64,000 nucleotides of DNA from DATLZU01 sp035573855 (GTDB taxonomy: Bacteria > Nitrospirota > Nitrospiria > Nitrospirales > Nitrospiraceae). The notes under the pieces are model-generated. The model worked only from the letters and a program-made list of their open reading frames with translations. It was not told the origin of the DNA and did not search any database. The first letter of the stretch is position 1. The number at the start of each line of letters is the position of its first letter. The translations under genes were made by a program, and so were the position numbers. Positions 35,466 through 45,418 of this stretch are shown piece by piece. The stretch lies in assembly GCA_035573855.1 (NCBI GenBank), contig DATLZU010000054.1, forward strand, positions 24,287-88,286, in the 5' to 3' direction.

Positions 35466-36557
35466 TCAGCCTGTTTCTGACTCGGAGACCGGAGCGGCCT
35501 GACCGTAGTATTCCTCGCGGTAGATCTGAAGCGCGGTGATCAGCAGGCCAGCCAGGATCGGGCCAAGGAAAAGGCCGATCACGCCGTACAACGCGAGCCC
35601 GCCGAGCACGCTGAACATCAAGAGAAAGACCGGAATCTGCGCGCCCTGCCCGATCAACACGGGCTTGAGGATGTTATCCACCATGGTGACCACGCCGGCG
35701 CCCCAGGCCAGCATGACCAGCGCTTTCCCAACCGGCCCGACCCAGAAGAGATACAGCGCCACCGGCACCCACGCCAACGCCGTTCCTCCGAACGGCAACG
35801 GCGCGAGCAGCATCGTCAGCGCCGTAAGCACGACCGGAAACGGGACGTCGAGCGCCCAGTACGCCGCGCCGGCCAGGAGCCCCTGGGCGACGGCGGTCAC
35901 CAACACCCCCTTCACCACCGCCCGCACCGTTTGATCCAATCGTCGGAAGATCTTTTCCTTGTGCGCGGTGTCGAGCGGGATGAGCTCGTACGCCGAGTTC
36001 AACCATCGCCGGCCGTCCTTGAAGAAGAAAAACAGGGTGACGACCATGACCAGAAAATCCGCCACGAACAGGAAGACATTGCGGATAAGGTCGCTGACTT
36101 CGTTCACCAGGAACTCGCTCACCGTCCTCGCGCTGGACAGGAAGAACGACTCCAGGTTGCCCGGCTTTGTTTCGGCCTGCCGGATCGCGTCCCTGAGCAG
36201 TTCCCCTCCGATCGGCAACCGCGCCAACTGATCGGGTAGCCGTTCGATGCCGCCGGACACGATCCAGCCCCGCACCGCCTGCTCGGCGCCGCGCGCTTCC
36301 TTCACCAGCATTACGCCCAAAAGCAGCAACGGCACGATGACCAGCGCGATGATGGCGAATGTCAGCAGCGCCGCGGAGAGCGTTTCTCGACCGTCCAGCC
36401 AGCGCGACAGCCTTGCGTGGATCGGAAAGGTCAGGTGTGCCAGAATAATCGCCCACAGGATAGGAAAGAGGAACGGGCGGAACATCAGCCCGATCTGGAA
36501 CAACAACAGCACCAGCACCGCGAAGAAGGTGAGCGAGAAGAGTTGTTGGCGGGTCAT
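35466..36557 (-). CDS. AI-2E family (PF01594) membrane permease
   Basis: A 363-residue inner-membrane protein with about eight hydrophobic segments, arranged as in the AI-2E/TqsA family: two to three at the N-terminus, a soluble loop with the family-like EVSDLIRNVFLFVADFLVM, and four at the C-terminus with GTALAWVPVALYLFWVGP and YGVIGLFLGPILAGLL. Members export or exchange small molecules or ions; a role in AI-2 is not implied. Convergent with the upstream c-haem gene and divergent from the next gene. The start ATG at 36557 has no strong ribosome site. Confidence 0.85.
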   Translation of the reverse strand: MTRQQLFSLTFFAVLVLLLFQIGLMFRPFLFPILWAIILAHLTFPIHARLSRWLDGRETLSAALLTFAIIALVIVPLLLLGVMLVKEARGAEQAVRGWIVSGGIERLPDQLARLPIGGELLRDAIRQAETKPGNLESFFLSSARTVSEFLVNEVSDLIRNVFLFVADFLVMVVTLFFFFKDGRRWLNSAYELIPLDTAHKEKIFRRLDQTVRAVVKGVLVTAVAQGLLAGAAYWALDVPFPVVLTALTMLLAPLPFGGTALAWVPVALYLFWVGPVGKALVMLAWGAGVVTMVDNILKPVLIGQGAQIPVFLLMFSVLGGLALYGVIGLFLGPILAGLLITALQIYREEYYGQAAPVSESETG

Positions 36558-36613
36558 ATCCGTTTTACGCAGGACGGTGAGAGCCCGTAGCTAGATAGCA
36601 GAAAGGTCCGGCC

Positions 36614-37432
36614 TTGTCACGAACCTTGAGCGCGCAGCGGTTTGCCACGAAAGCCGACGCACGGCGGGCGGTCTGGGACCGGTTGCAGCAGAAGGGCGCG
36701 GCCCGCTTCCCGTTTCCTCCGCACAGGCGTATCCCCAACTTCGCCGGCGCCCGGGACGCAGCGCAGCGCCTGTTCGAGCTGGAGCCGTGGAAAACGGCCA
36801 AGCGGATCAAGGTGAACCCCGATGCGCCACAGCGGTATGTCCGCGAGGAAGCGCTGCGCCGGGGCATCGTCGTGTTCGTCCCGACGCCGCGCCTGCGGGC
36901 CGGCTTCCTGCGGCTCGATCCCGCCACGATTCCGGAAGAGAAGATCGCCGAGGCAGCGGCGCTCACCTCGAGTCGGGCGTGGGCGGAAGAGGTGCCGCTG
37001 AGAGACTTGCCCAGGCTGGACGCGATCGTGTGCGGATCGGTGGCCGTCACGCGCGACGGGCGTCGCTGCGGGAAAGGCGAAGGCTACAGCGACCTGGAAT
37101 ATGCGATTCTCCGCGAACTCGGCCATCCGCCGGTGCCGGTCGCAACCACCGTCCACGACCTGCAGTTCGTCGATGAGTTTCCCCGGGACGAGACCGATCT
37201 TCCGCTCTCGGCCATCGTCACCCCGACGCAAACGATTCTTGTCACGGACCCGCCGCCTCCGCCAGCGGGCATCGCCTGGGATCGGCTGACCGAGAAGGAC
37301 TTCGAGGAAATGCCGGTCCTGGAGGACCTTCGCCGGTTAAAGGAGATCGGACCGACTCCGCGTTCCGTCCGGCACGCGCCGGGCGGGCCGCGGGCCGGAC
37401 AGAACGGCCGCGTCAGGAAGAATCGACGGTGA
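36614..37432 (+). CDS. 5-formyltetrahydrofolate cyclo-ligase-like protein
   Basis: A 272-residue member of the 5-FTHF cyclo-ligase fold (MTHFSD-like branch). Recognisable parts are the basic substrate region, VFVPTPRLRAGFLRLDP, and the family hallmark GRRCGKGEGYSDLEYAILREL. It would form 5,10-methenyl-THF from 5-formyl-THF, using ATP. It is longer than the usual ~190 residues, with a Pro/Gly/Arg-rich C-terminal tail. Translation starts at TTG (36614), with GAAAGG six bases before; no upstream ATG fits. Confidence 0.8.
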   Translation: MSRTLSAQRFATKADARRAVWDRLQQKGAARFPFPPHRRIPNFAGARDAAQRLFELEPWKTAKRIKVNPDAPQRYVREEALRRGIVVFVPTPRLRAGFLRLDPATIPEEKIAEAAALTSSRAWAEEVPLRDLPRLDAIVCGSVAVTRDGRRCGKGEGYSDLEYAILRELGHPPVPVATTVHDLQFVDEFPRDETDLPLSAIVTPTQTILVTDPPPPPAGIAWDRLTEKDFEEMPVLEDLRRLKEIGPTPRSVRHAPGGPRAGQNGRVRKNRR

Positions 37433-37457
37433 GCGAGAGCGGTGGGGAGGGCGCGTG

Positions 37458-37916
37458 TCAGAGGTCGGACCGTTTCTCGGAGAAGGCGGGGGTTTTGCCG
37501 CGGTGCGCGGCGAGGTCGTGTACGTTGCCGGAGGATTGCGGCGCCTGGTCGGTCCAGGGGCAGGGCCCCATATCCGAGATCCCTTGGAAATACGCGCCTT
37601 CCTCGATGGAAAAGACAGGCGCGCGCACCTCGCCGATCAACACGCCTGGCTTCAGCAGTTGCACCTTCTCCGTCGCGTTGATGTTCGCCTTGACCTTGCC
37701 GCTGCTCACGAAGGTACTGGTGTTGACCGTGCCCCGCACGACGCCTTCGTCGCCGACCACCACCGTGCCCTTGGTGTGAATCTCTCCTTCGAGAAGCCCG
37801 TCGATCCGCACCGTGCCGTCCACGCGGATCGCGCCCCTCAGTTCCACGCCACGCGCAAGGAACGTGATGGTTTCCTCGGACGGAGGAGAGGAGTTCTTCT
37901 TCCTGATGAGGTCCAC
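37458..37916 (-). CDS. Bactofilin (polymer-forming cytoskeletal protein)
   Basis: A 152-residue protein with the right-handed beta-helix of bactofilins: short Gly/Val repeats GAIRVDGTVRIDGLLEGEIH, VVVGDEGVVRGTVN and VQLLKPGVLIGEVRAP in residues 25-110, then a disordered tail. Bactofilins polymerise without nucleotide and support cell shape or envelope localisation. GTG start at 37916. It converges with the cyclo-ligase gene, only 25 bases apart. Confidence 0.85.
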   Translation of the reverse strand: MDLIRKKNSSPPSEETITFLARGVELRGAIRVDGTVRIDGLLEGEIHTKGTVVVGDEGVVRGTVNTSTFVSSGKVKANINATEKVQLLKPGVLIGEVRAPVFSIEEGAYFQGISDMGPCPWTDQAPQSSGNVHDLAAHRGKTPAFSEKRSDL

Positions 37917-37984
37917 GTTAGGTTTCCGGTGCTTCAGGCACGCCCTCGACCGGCCGCTGACGGGCTTAATCCTAGCACGATTTC

Positions 37985-38665
37985 TTAGAAGAAGTGATAG
38001 GAAATCCCGATCACGAGGGTATGCGCCTGGTAATCGCCGATCAGGCCGTTCGCAGACCCTGGCCCGTTTGTATCCAGATCGCGGAATCGGAACGTCGCGC
38101 GGTCGTACTTGTATTCGCCGAACAATGCGACCTCCTTGCTCACGAACAACCGCGCCCCGCCGAGCAGATGAAACCCCGGAGCCGAATCGGTGTCGCGGGC
38201 GAAGGCCTGAGTCGCTTTAGCGAAGTAGACCCCCATGCCCAGGCCGGCATAGGGTTGGAACCGCTCGCCTGGATAGCGACCGACGATGCTGAATGCCAGG
38301 GTCGTCACTCTGGTCAGCGCCCCCACGACCCGAGAATTCGACGAGACTCCGGCCGCATTTGTCCGCGTTGCGTCCTGACCTTCGAGATGCGGTGTCGTAG
38401 TGTAGAGATCGGTTTCAAATCCCAGCCACTTGGCCTGCTCCAGAAAATAGCCGACCTTGGCACCGTAGGTGAACGAATTGTTGAGGTCGAGGTCGGTGAG
38501 ACGGATACCTCCCCCCACTTCCCTCACCCCGCCTAAATCCTCCGGAATCGTGAATCCCAACTGTCCGCCGACGTATAGCTCAGCCGACGCGGGCGAGGTA
38601 GCCGCGACAGGAATGAGCATCGCCAGCGCGATGAGGCAGACAAGCCCGACTCGGTTCGCTTGCAT
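37985..38665 (-). CDS. Outer-membrane beta-barrel protein (OmpA/Opa-like fold)
   Basis: A 226-residue protein: signal peptide 1-28 ending ATSPASA, then ELYVGGQLGFTIPE and repeated amphipathic strands (GYFLEQAKWLGFETDLYT, RFQPYAGLGMGVYFAKA, FGEYKYDRATF), with a C-terminal aromatic ending HTLVIGISYHFF typical of barrel insertion signals. ATG at 38665 has a textbook AAAGGAGGTC ribosome site; open frame upstream is not used. Function likely structural or small-molecule permeation. Confidence 0.85.
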   Translation of the reverse strand: MQANRVGLVCLIALAMLIPVAATSPASAELYVGGQLGFTIPEDLGGVREVGGGIRLTDLDLNNSFTYGAKVGYFLEQAKWLGFETDLYTTTPHLEGQDATRTNAAGVSSNSRVVGALTRVTTLAFSIVGRYPGERFQPYAGLGMGVYFAKATQAFARDTDSAPGFHLLGGARLFVSKEVALFGEYKYDRATFRFRDLDTNGPGSANGLIGDYQAHTLVIGISYHFF

Positions 38666-39001
38666 GAAAGACCTCCTTTCGGGATGAACTTGTGATAAAA
38701 AAAGCGCCGACACGTCATGCCCGTCTCCCATCGGGACGACGGGACATCTTCACCTTCACAGCAAAGTGGATGCCATCCGCGTCGCCGGCCCATCCTCGTG
38801 CAACACCCCCGTAGGCGAGCACCGTCATCCGCTTTAGAAGACGAGCGGTTCCGTAATCCAACATGGGGGGTAACGCGGCAGGAAGCCCGGGTCCACGGCG
38901 GTGCTGCAGCGACGACTGTATGCAATCGCCTCTACATCTGTTGGGTCCGCGACACAGTCGTCGAGTCTCGATGCTCCGTCACCACACTTATTGTTAAGGG
39001 A
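38666..39001. other. Intergenic region between divergent genes
   Basis: About 335 bases. It should hold the promoters of the beta-barrel gene (minus) and of the small membrane protein at 39002 (plus). A CCCGTC...GACGGG pair lies near 38718-38741. I see no gene in it. Confidence 0.4.
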
Positions 39002-39547
39002 ATGGAACGTGGCCGCCGTAGCGCGCACAGCCGGCGAGAAAAATCGCGTGACACCGACGCCTCGTTTCTGCTATCGTTGCCCCTCATTTGCCTTGCGATT
39101 GAGAACCTGGGAGGTGTCGCGGTGGGGCGATGGAATCAGGAGACGTTCTGGCTGCGAAGTCTTGGCGTGGTCTTTCCCTGCGTCATGTTCTCGCTGTTCA
39201 TGGATCGCGAACTCATGATCACGCTGCTGGACCTGTGGAACAATCCTTCGCCGTGGCGCCTGCTGTTCTTCGTCTCGCTGGCATTCCTCATCGTCGGACT
39301 GGCCAGGAACACCGCCCGCCTGAGAATGTTGACCGAACAACGGACGGCTGAGGCTGGTGCGGCGGCGCGTCCGTTCGAGCACCCCCACGCCGGGCGAACC
39401 CTCCCGACGCACCCGCATCCGGATCACGATCCGAGCCAGGAGCCGGTCCGCTGTGACCGCTCGGTCCGTCCTCATCGCAACGGTCACCTTCATCCGCGCC
39501 ACACCCATTCGGTCGCACCCGGCGGAAGCGACGGCCGCCGTTCCTGA
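39002..39547 (+). CDS. Possible small membrane protein
   Basis: A 181-residue frame with ATG at 39002 after AAGGGA. Two to three hydrophobic segments (about 22-40, 48-66, 84-102), then a His/Arg/Pro-rich tail of about 60 residues that looks like untranslated or decayed sequence. It overlaps nothing on the plus strand and faces a decayed gene on the minus strand. Unrecognised; could itself be degenerate. Confidence 0.45.
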   Translation: MERGRRSAHSRREKSRDTDASFLLSLPLICLAIENLGGVAVGRWNQETFWLRSLGVVFPCVMFSLFMDRELMITLLDLWNNPSPWRLLFFVSLAFLIVGLARNTARLRMLTEQRTAEAGAAARPFEHPHAGRTLPTHPHPDHDPSQEPVRCDRSVRPHRNGHLHPRHTHSVAPGGSDGRRS

Positions 39548-39588
39548 ACGGTAACGCGCCGTCGTTCCCGATCCACACCACTCGGAAC

Positions 39589-42373
39589 TCAGCCCGAGCC
39601 CTCCGCTCCGCCTTCGGCTTTCAGAATGCCCGTCATCGCCTCCGCCGGAATCGGCCGGTAGGTAGAAGTAATAGCCCTGTAATTCGTCGCACTGCTGGTC
39701 GCGCAAGAACGCCACCTGCACCTCCGTCTCCACCCCTTCGGCAATCACCATCAGCTTGAGGCAGCGGGCCAGCGTGATGATCGTCTGCACAATCGCCGCA
39801 TCGCTTCGATTCGACGTGACTTCGCATACGAGGGATTGATCGATCTTCAGCGTACTAAGCGGCAACCGGCGGAGATAGTTGAGCGACGAGTACTTCACAC
39901 CGACGTCGTCGATGGAAATGCGGACCCCCCGAGACAGAAAGCGCGCACAGCATCGACACGGTCCGCTCCCGGTCCTGGATCAGCATGCTCTCCGTCAGTT
40001 CCAGCTCCAGCCCTTCCGGCGCCCAATTGCTGTCCTTGAGCACCGGCTCGATCAGATCGACCAGGTTGTGATGCTGGCACAGGCAGCGCGACAAGTTGAC
40101 CGCCGCCCGCAGGTGCGGGAATCCGCCGGCGCGCCAGGCGGCGACCTGCGCGCAGGCGGTCCGCATGGCTCACCGGCTCAAGGGAACGATCAGGCCGGAC
40201 TCCTCGGCCAGCGGGATGAACGTGTCCGGTCCGATCGGTCCGCGCTCGTGGTGGTGCCACCGGACCAGCGCTTCCACCCCGTTGATTAGGCCGGTTCGGG
40301 CATCGACAAAGGGCTGGTAATAGAGCTCGAACTCTCCGTGATCCAAGGCATGCCGCAGGTCGGCCTCCAGATTCAGCCGCTCGATCACGCGGGCGTTCAT
40401 GTCCGGCGAAAGGTGTTTTTCTGCCGCTTAGTCGAGTCCATCGCCACATCGGCGTTCTTGATCAGGCTCTCCCAGTCGGTCCCGTCGCCCGGATACAGCA
40501 CGATTCCGATGCTCACCGTGAGCACCAACTCACGGCCGTGGAGCCGGATCGGCTTGGCGACGGCCTCCAGAATCCGTTACGCGATCCGTTCCGCGTCGCG
40601 CGGAGAGTGGATACTCTCCAGGAGAAACGTGAACTCATCTCCGCCCAGACGAGCGACGACGTGGCCCTCGCGGTCGGACGCCGACGGCGCGGATGCGGCG
40701 CCGGTGTCCTCTCCGCCGACACGCGCGACGGCGTCGGTTTCGCGCACGCAACCGGTGAACCAGTTGGCGACGATCCTTAACACCGTGTCGCTTTCCACAT
40801 GGCCCAATGTCTCGTTGATCAGCTTGAAGTTGTCGAGATCCAGGAACAGCAACGCCACCGATTTCTCGATGCGTCGGACGCGCGCAATCGCCTGCGCGAG
40901 GAGTTCCATGAACAGGCGCCAGTTCGGCAGACCGGTGAGAAAATCGTAGTACGCGGCCTTCGTGAACCGAGCTTTCGCCTGTTTCCGCTCGGTGATGTCG
41001 CGGATGATGCCGCTAAAAACGTGTCCCCTCCCGCTTTCCACATTGACAGCGAAAGCTCTACGGGAAACTCCCGCCCGTTTTTCCGCAAGCCGTTCAGCTC
41101 GATCGTCTTTCCGGCGACCCGCCGCTCTCTTGTCGCGTAGGCCCGTTCCAGGCTTTTCCGGTGGGTTTCCCGATACCGTTCCGGCATCAGCATCGTCAAC
41201 GGACGCCTCATCACTTCGTCTTCGGCATACCCGAAGATGATCTCGGCACCCTTGTTCCAGAATTGGATCCGCCCGCGCCCGTCGGCCAAGATGAGGGCGT
41301 CGGTGGCCGACTGCGCGACCGCATGGAAGCGCGCCGTCATATCCCGGGCGACGCAGACGATGCCGACAACGCGGCCGGACCGGCCGCGTTTCATGGACGC
41401 GGACACGTCGAGGGCCACCGGCTCGTCCCGTCCCTCGCGATAGGTGACTTCGTAGCTCACGTGCTGCCCGATGCGGAGCAGCATCTCGAACCGGTCGTGG
41501 GGCAGGAAGTCAGGGCTGTCGCGGCGACGGGCGTCCCGATGATCTGCGCCTCCGCGTGGCCGAACAGGCGGCACACCGCCTGATTGGCGACCTGCACTAC
41601 ACCCTCCTGATCAAGCACCAACAACCGGGTCAGCCTCCGCCCGGATGATCTGATCGGTCGCGAACGCCGGCGTGAGATCGACGAGTTGGTAACGCCAGAT
41701 GGCGCGTTCGACGAAGAGCAGCCAGCCGACGAGCGCCGCATACCCGAAGGGATACAGCTCGACGCCGTATTTGGGCAGGTGGTCCACCCAGGACAGCGAC
41801 GCAATGACGAACGCGATCAGAAACCATTGCACCCGGTTACGGTGAACACCCGGCTTCGCCTTGCGGTATTCGCTCCAGTAGTAACGCAGGCTGGTCAGCG
41901 ACATCAGCGCAAAGAACGCGGTAAACGGCGCGCCCAGCGGGCCGTACTCCGGGTAATAGCCCCACCAGTACCGATCGACGCCGCTGATCAGCTCGTCCGT
42001 CCAGAGAGCCGCCGCGGAAAAGACCGCGGACAGCGCCCATCCGGCCCACACGAATCCCTTGCGTCGCTCGTAGAGGCGAAGGACCGAGATGGTGAAGTGA
42101 TAGACGGCCGAACAGACGAAGGGGATGCCCAGATAGGCCGCCCGCGCCCACCAGAGCGCGACCGTTTTTTCCTCGGCGCAGTACATCCACAAAAAGGCGA
42201 AGAGCCACACTGACCGTCAGGGTCATCAGGCAGTACAAGACGCTTTCCCGGGAGGCGCGTTCGCGCAGGAGCACCAGCAGCCCAAGTGACGCCAGCGCGA
42301 TCGAGCTGATGAAGGTCGGAAGCGCATAGAGACTGAGGAAACAGTTGGCGGGATCGGCAATTTCGGCGATCAT
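39589..42373 (-). pseudogene. Decayed 7TM-PAS-PAS-GGDEF-EAL protein gene
   Basis: Fragments in all three minus-strand frames assemble into one c-di-GMP signalling protein. It begins with a 7TM sensor (SLYALPTFISSIALASLGLL onward), then PAS segments (LDQEGVVQVANQAVCRLFGH; GRIQFWNKGAEIIFGYAEDE), GGDEF (YDFLTGLPNWRLF, ARLGGDEF) and EAL (GVEALVRWHHHERGPIGPDT, EGLELELTES, VIAEGVETEVQVAFLRDQQC), ending IPAEAMTGILK at 39589. Breaks are near 42208, 41630, 41510, 41035, a TAA at 40577, 40410, 40168, 39950 and 39650. The number of lesions argues for old decay, since both flanking kinases are intact. Confidence 0.8.
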
Positions 42374-42489
42374 CGGCTCTGTCCGGAGAGAGCCACCGTC
42401 GATGACTGTGACGGTGCGCTACCGCTGACACTACCCGTACTCGCTTGGGGAATCGACGAAAACCCGAAATTCCGACGGGCGCCTGAGCC

Positions 42490-45270
42490 TTAGCTCTCTG
42501 CCGACAGCACTTCTCGAATTTTTCTCAGCAGCGCTTCCGGCGCATAGGGCTTCTGGATAAACGCCGCGCCGCGGTTCTGCACGCCGTGCCGCAGGACCGC
42601 GTCATCCGTGTAGCCGGACATAAAGAGGACCCGCATCTCCGGCCGCTTGACAACGAGCATCTGCGCCAGTTGCCGCCCGTTGATCTCAGGCATCACGACA
42701 TCGGTCAGCAACAGATGGATCGGCCGGCTGTACGCCTCGCAGCGGGCCAGGGCTTCGGCGCCCGATGCGGCTTCGAGCACGTCGTAGCCCCGGCTCGCCA
42801 ACAACTCTTTCAAAAACTGGCGGACGAAGGGCTCGTCCTCCACCACCAGGATTGTCTCGGACCCCGTGAAAACCTCGGCCTGGTCGTCGTGCGTCCGTAT
42901 GTACGCGACCGGCGCCTGCGCGCGCGGGAATCGGACGGTGAAGATCGTGCCCCGGCCCGGCGCGCTGTCCGCGCTGATCGTGCCGCCGCTCTGCTGCACA
43001 ATCCCGTACACCGTAGCGAGCCCCAAGCCGGTGCCCCTTCCCAACTCCTTCGTGGTGAAGAACGGTTCGAAGATGCGGGCCAAGGTCCCGGCGTCCATGC
43101 CCGACCCAGTGTCGCGGACCGTGAGCTGGACGACGCCCGGGCTTCCGGCGGCAGATTCGCCCTGGCCCGACGCTTCTTCCCACGCGTTGGCCGTCTCGAT
43201 CGTCAGCACGCCGCCTTGGGGCATCGCGTCCCGCGCGTTCACCGCCAAGTTCAGCACCACCTGCTCCAGTTGTCCCGGATCGGCCATGACCGGCCATAGT
43301 CCGGGGTCCAAATGGGCCACCAACCGGATGTCCTCGCCGATCACCCGCCGCAGCAGGCCCATCAGGTTCGTGAGCAACGCATTGAGGTCCACGGTTTTCG
43401 GTTGAATGACCTGTCGCCGGCTGAATGCCAGCAACTGCTGCGTCAACGACGCCGCCCGCTCCGCCGCTTTGAGAATTTCTTCCGCCTGGCGCCGCTTCCG
43501 ATCGCCCCCCGGCAAATCCTGAATCAACAGTTCGCTGTAGCCGCGGATCGCGGTCAGCATGTTGTTAAAGTCATGCGCCACCCCGCCGGCCAACCGCCCG
43601 ATCGCCTCCATTTTCGTCGCCTGCCGCAGTTGTTCTTCCAATCGTTTTCGTTCCGTGACGTCCTCCAAGACTGCCATGATGCCGTGGATGCGCCCTCCTC
43701 GATCTCGCAGAGGCGCGGCGGATAGGTTCACCACGATCGGCGTCCCGTCTTTTCTCTGCCGTTGCAACTCCAATTGGAACAGCGATTCGCCGCGCAGCAC
43801 CCGTTCACGCAGGGCCCGGAATTCCTCCCGTTTGTCGTCGGGCACAAAGGGGACCGGGCGGCCGACGACTTCGTCCTCGCTCCAGCCGAAGCTGCGCTCC
43901 GCGGCTGGATTCCACATGTTCACGATGCCATCGGGATCGATGGCGACGACCGGAACCGGCGAAGCCCGCACGATCGCTTGAAGCCGATCTGTGAGTTCCC
44001 GGAGTTCTTCCTCCGCCTCCTTGCGATCGGTGATGTCGGTGGAAATACCGCAGACGCCGAACGGCCGGCCGGAGGAGTCCAGCAATGGGAACTTTACCGA
44101 CAGATAGGTATGAAGCCGGCCTTCCTGGACGGCGGTTTCCTCGTATTCGATCGCCTTGAGGGACGCGAGCACTTCGCGGTCGTGCGCTCGATAGACCGCG
44201 ATCTGCTGACCCGGGAACAACTCGTCATCGCTTTTGCCGACCGTTTCTTCGTTCGTCCGGCCGAACACCTGCTCGTGACGTCGGTTGACGAAGAGATATC
44301 GGCCGTTCAGATCCTTGGCATAGACGACGGCCGGCGTATGATCCAGCATCGCCCGCAGCAGCTTCTTGGTGGCGCGCAGTTCCTCCTCAGCCGACTTCTG
44401 ATCTGTGATGTCCGTGATGGCGCCTGCCATGCGGACCGGCCGGCCGGCTTCGTTCCACACGGCTTGGCCGCGCGACCGAAACCACCGGTACGTGCCGTTC
44501 TTCGTCCGCAGGCGATATTCGATGTCGTACGGTTCCCGGCGCTCCAGGTGCGCGCGGACGGCTAAGATGACCCGGTCCACGTCGTCGGGATGCAAGAGGG
44601 AGACGAACGATTCGAACGTGCTCGGCAGTTCGGACTCGTGATAGCCCACCAACTCCCTGAAGCGCGGAGACCAATATTCGGCGTTCGTCAGGATGTCGCG
44701 ATCCCACAGCCCGTCGGAGGTGCCGCGCACCGCCAGCGCGTACCGTTCCTCGCTGGCGCGCAGGCGGGCGAACGCCTCGAGGAGTTCGCGGTTGGTCAGT
44801 TCCCGCTCCGCCAAGGAGGCCAAATCGCGCAAGATCTGCAGATCGGCTTCGCTCAACTGTCGAGGCCGGCGATCGATGAGACAGAGCGCACCCAATTGAT
44901 GGCCACCGTGATCGGTCAGCGGCCATCCGGCGTAGAAACGAATCGCGGGCTCGCCGGTCACCAACGGGTTATCGGAGAAGCGAGGATCAGTTCGCGCGTC
45001 CTGAACGACGAACGGCCCGCGGCCGAGGATCGCGTGCTCGCAAAAGGACCTCTCCCGAGGGGTTTGCTCGAGATCGAGACCAGCGCGGGATTTGAACCAC
45101 AGCCGCGACGCATCCACCAACGAGATTAAGGCGATCGGCACATCGAAGAGGCGTTGCGCGAGACGCGTGATGCGATCGAACCGTTCTTCGGGCGGGGTGT
45201 CGAGGATGTGGAGCGAATGCAGCGCGGCCAGGCGCTGGGCTTCACCGGGAGGAATCAGTGGAGGCATCAT
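42490..45270 (-). CDS. Soluble hybrid histidine kinase: GAF-PAS-PAS-PAS-HisKA-HATPase-REC
   Basis: A 926-residue kinase without membrane segments. GAF at about 25-165 (starting with the common LHILDTPPEERFDRITRLA), three PAS/PAC units (about 175-300, 305-425, 430-550), phosphoacceptor GVAHDFNNMLTAIRGYSEL, ATPase with VNARDAMPQGG, DTGSGMDAG and GRGTGLGLATVYG, and a receiver with LLTDVVMPEINGRQL and FIQKPY. It resembles the hybrid kinase at 12347-15445 in its C-terminal half, so the two probably share ancestry. It lies directly upstream of the decayed GGDEF-EAL gene on the same strand. Confidence 0.9.
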   Translation of the reverse strand: MMPPLIPPGEAQRLAALHSLHILDTPPEERFDRITRLAQRLFDVPIALISLVDASRLWFKSRAGLDLEQTPRERSFCEHAILGRGPFVVQDARTDPRFSDNPLVTGEPAIRFYAGWPLTDHGGHQLGALCLIDRRPRQLSEADLQILRDLASLAERELTNRELLEAFARLRASEERYALAVRGTSDGLWDRDILTNAEYWSPRFRELVGYHESELPSTFESFVSLLHPDDVDRVILAVRAHLERREPYDIEYRLRTKNGTYRWFRSRGQAVWNEAGRPVRMAGAITDITDQKSAEEELRATKKLLRAMLDHTPAVVYAKDLNGRYLFVNRRHEQVFGRTNEETVGKSDDELFPGQQIAVYRAHDREVLASLKAIEYEETAVQEGRLHTYLSVKFPLLDSSGRPFGVCGISTDITDRKEAEEELRELTDRLQAIVRASPVPVVAIDPDGIVNMWNPAAERSFGWSEDEVVGRPVPFVPDDKREEFRALRERVLRGESLFQLELQRQRKDGTPIVVNLSAAPLRDRGGRIHGIMAVLEDVTERKRLEEQLRQATKMEAIGRLAGGVAHDFNNMLTAIRGYSELLIQDLPGGDRKRRQAEEILKAAERAASLTQQLLAFSRRQVIQPKTVDLNALLTNLMGLLRRVIGEDIRLVAHLDPGLWPVMADPGQLEQVVLNLAVNARDAMPQGGVLTIETANAWEEASGQGESAAGSPGVVQLTVRDTGSGMDAGTLARIFEPFFTTKELGRGTGLGLATVYGIVQQSGGTISADSAPGRGTIFTVRFPRAQAPVAYIRTHDDQAEVFTGSETILVVEDEPFVRQFLKELLASRGYDVLEAASGAEALARCEAYSRPIHLLLTDVVMPEINGRQLAQMLVVKRPEMRVLFMSGYTDDAVLRHGVQNRGAAFIQKPYAPEALLRKIREVLSAES

Positions 45271-45418
45271 GTGGGTCCCATTCAGAAGTTTCCCTTCTCA
45301 AATGTGTTCCCGAAGATGCGACAACCTTGCCGGTTCGTCAACGATTCACTCGTTTTCCGGCGGGCTTCGCGCCGCATCGCGCGCGGCAAAAACGAGAAGC
45401 GTGCCAACGGCGGAAGAA

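Noticed and set aside
35466..36557. Assigning this permease to autoinducer-2 transport
   Set aside because: The AI-2E family name is historical; no lux genes or context support quorum sensing.
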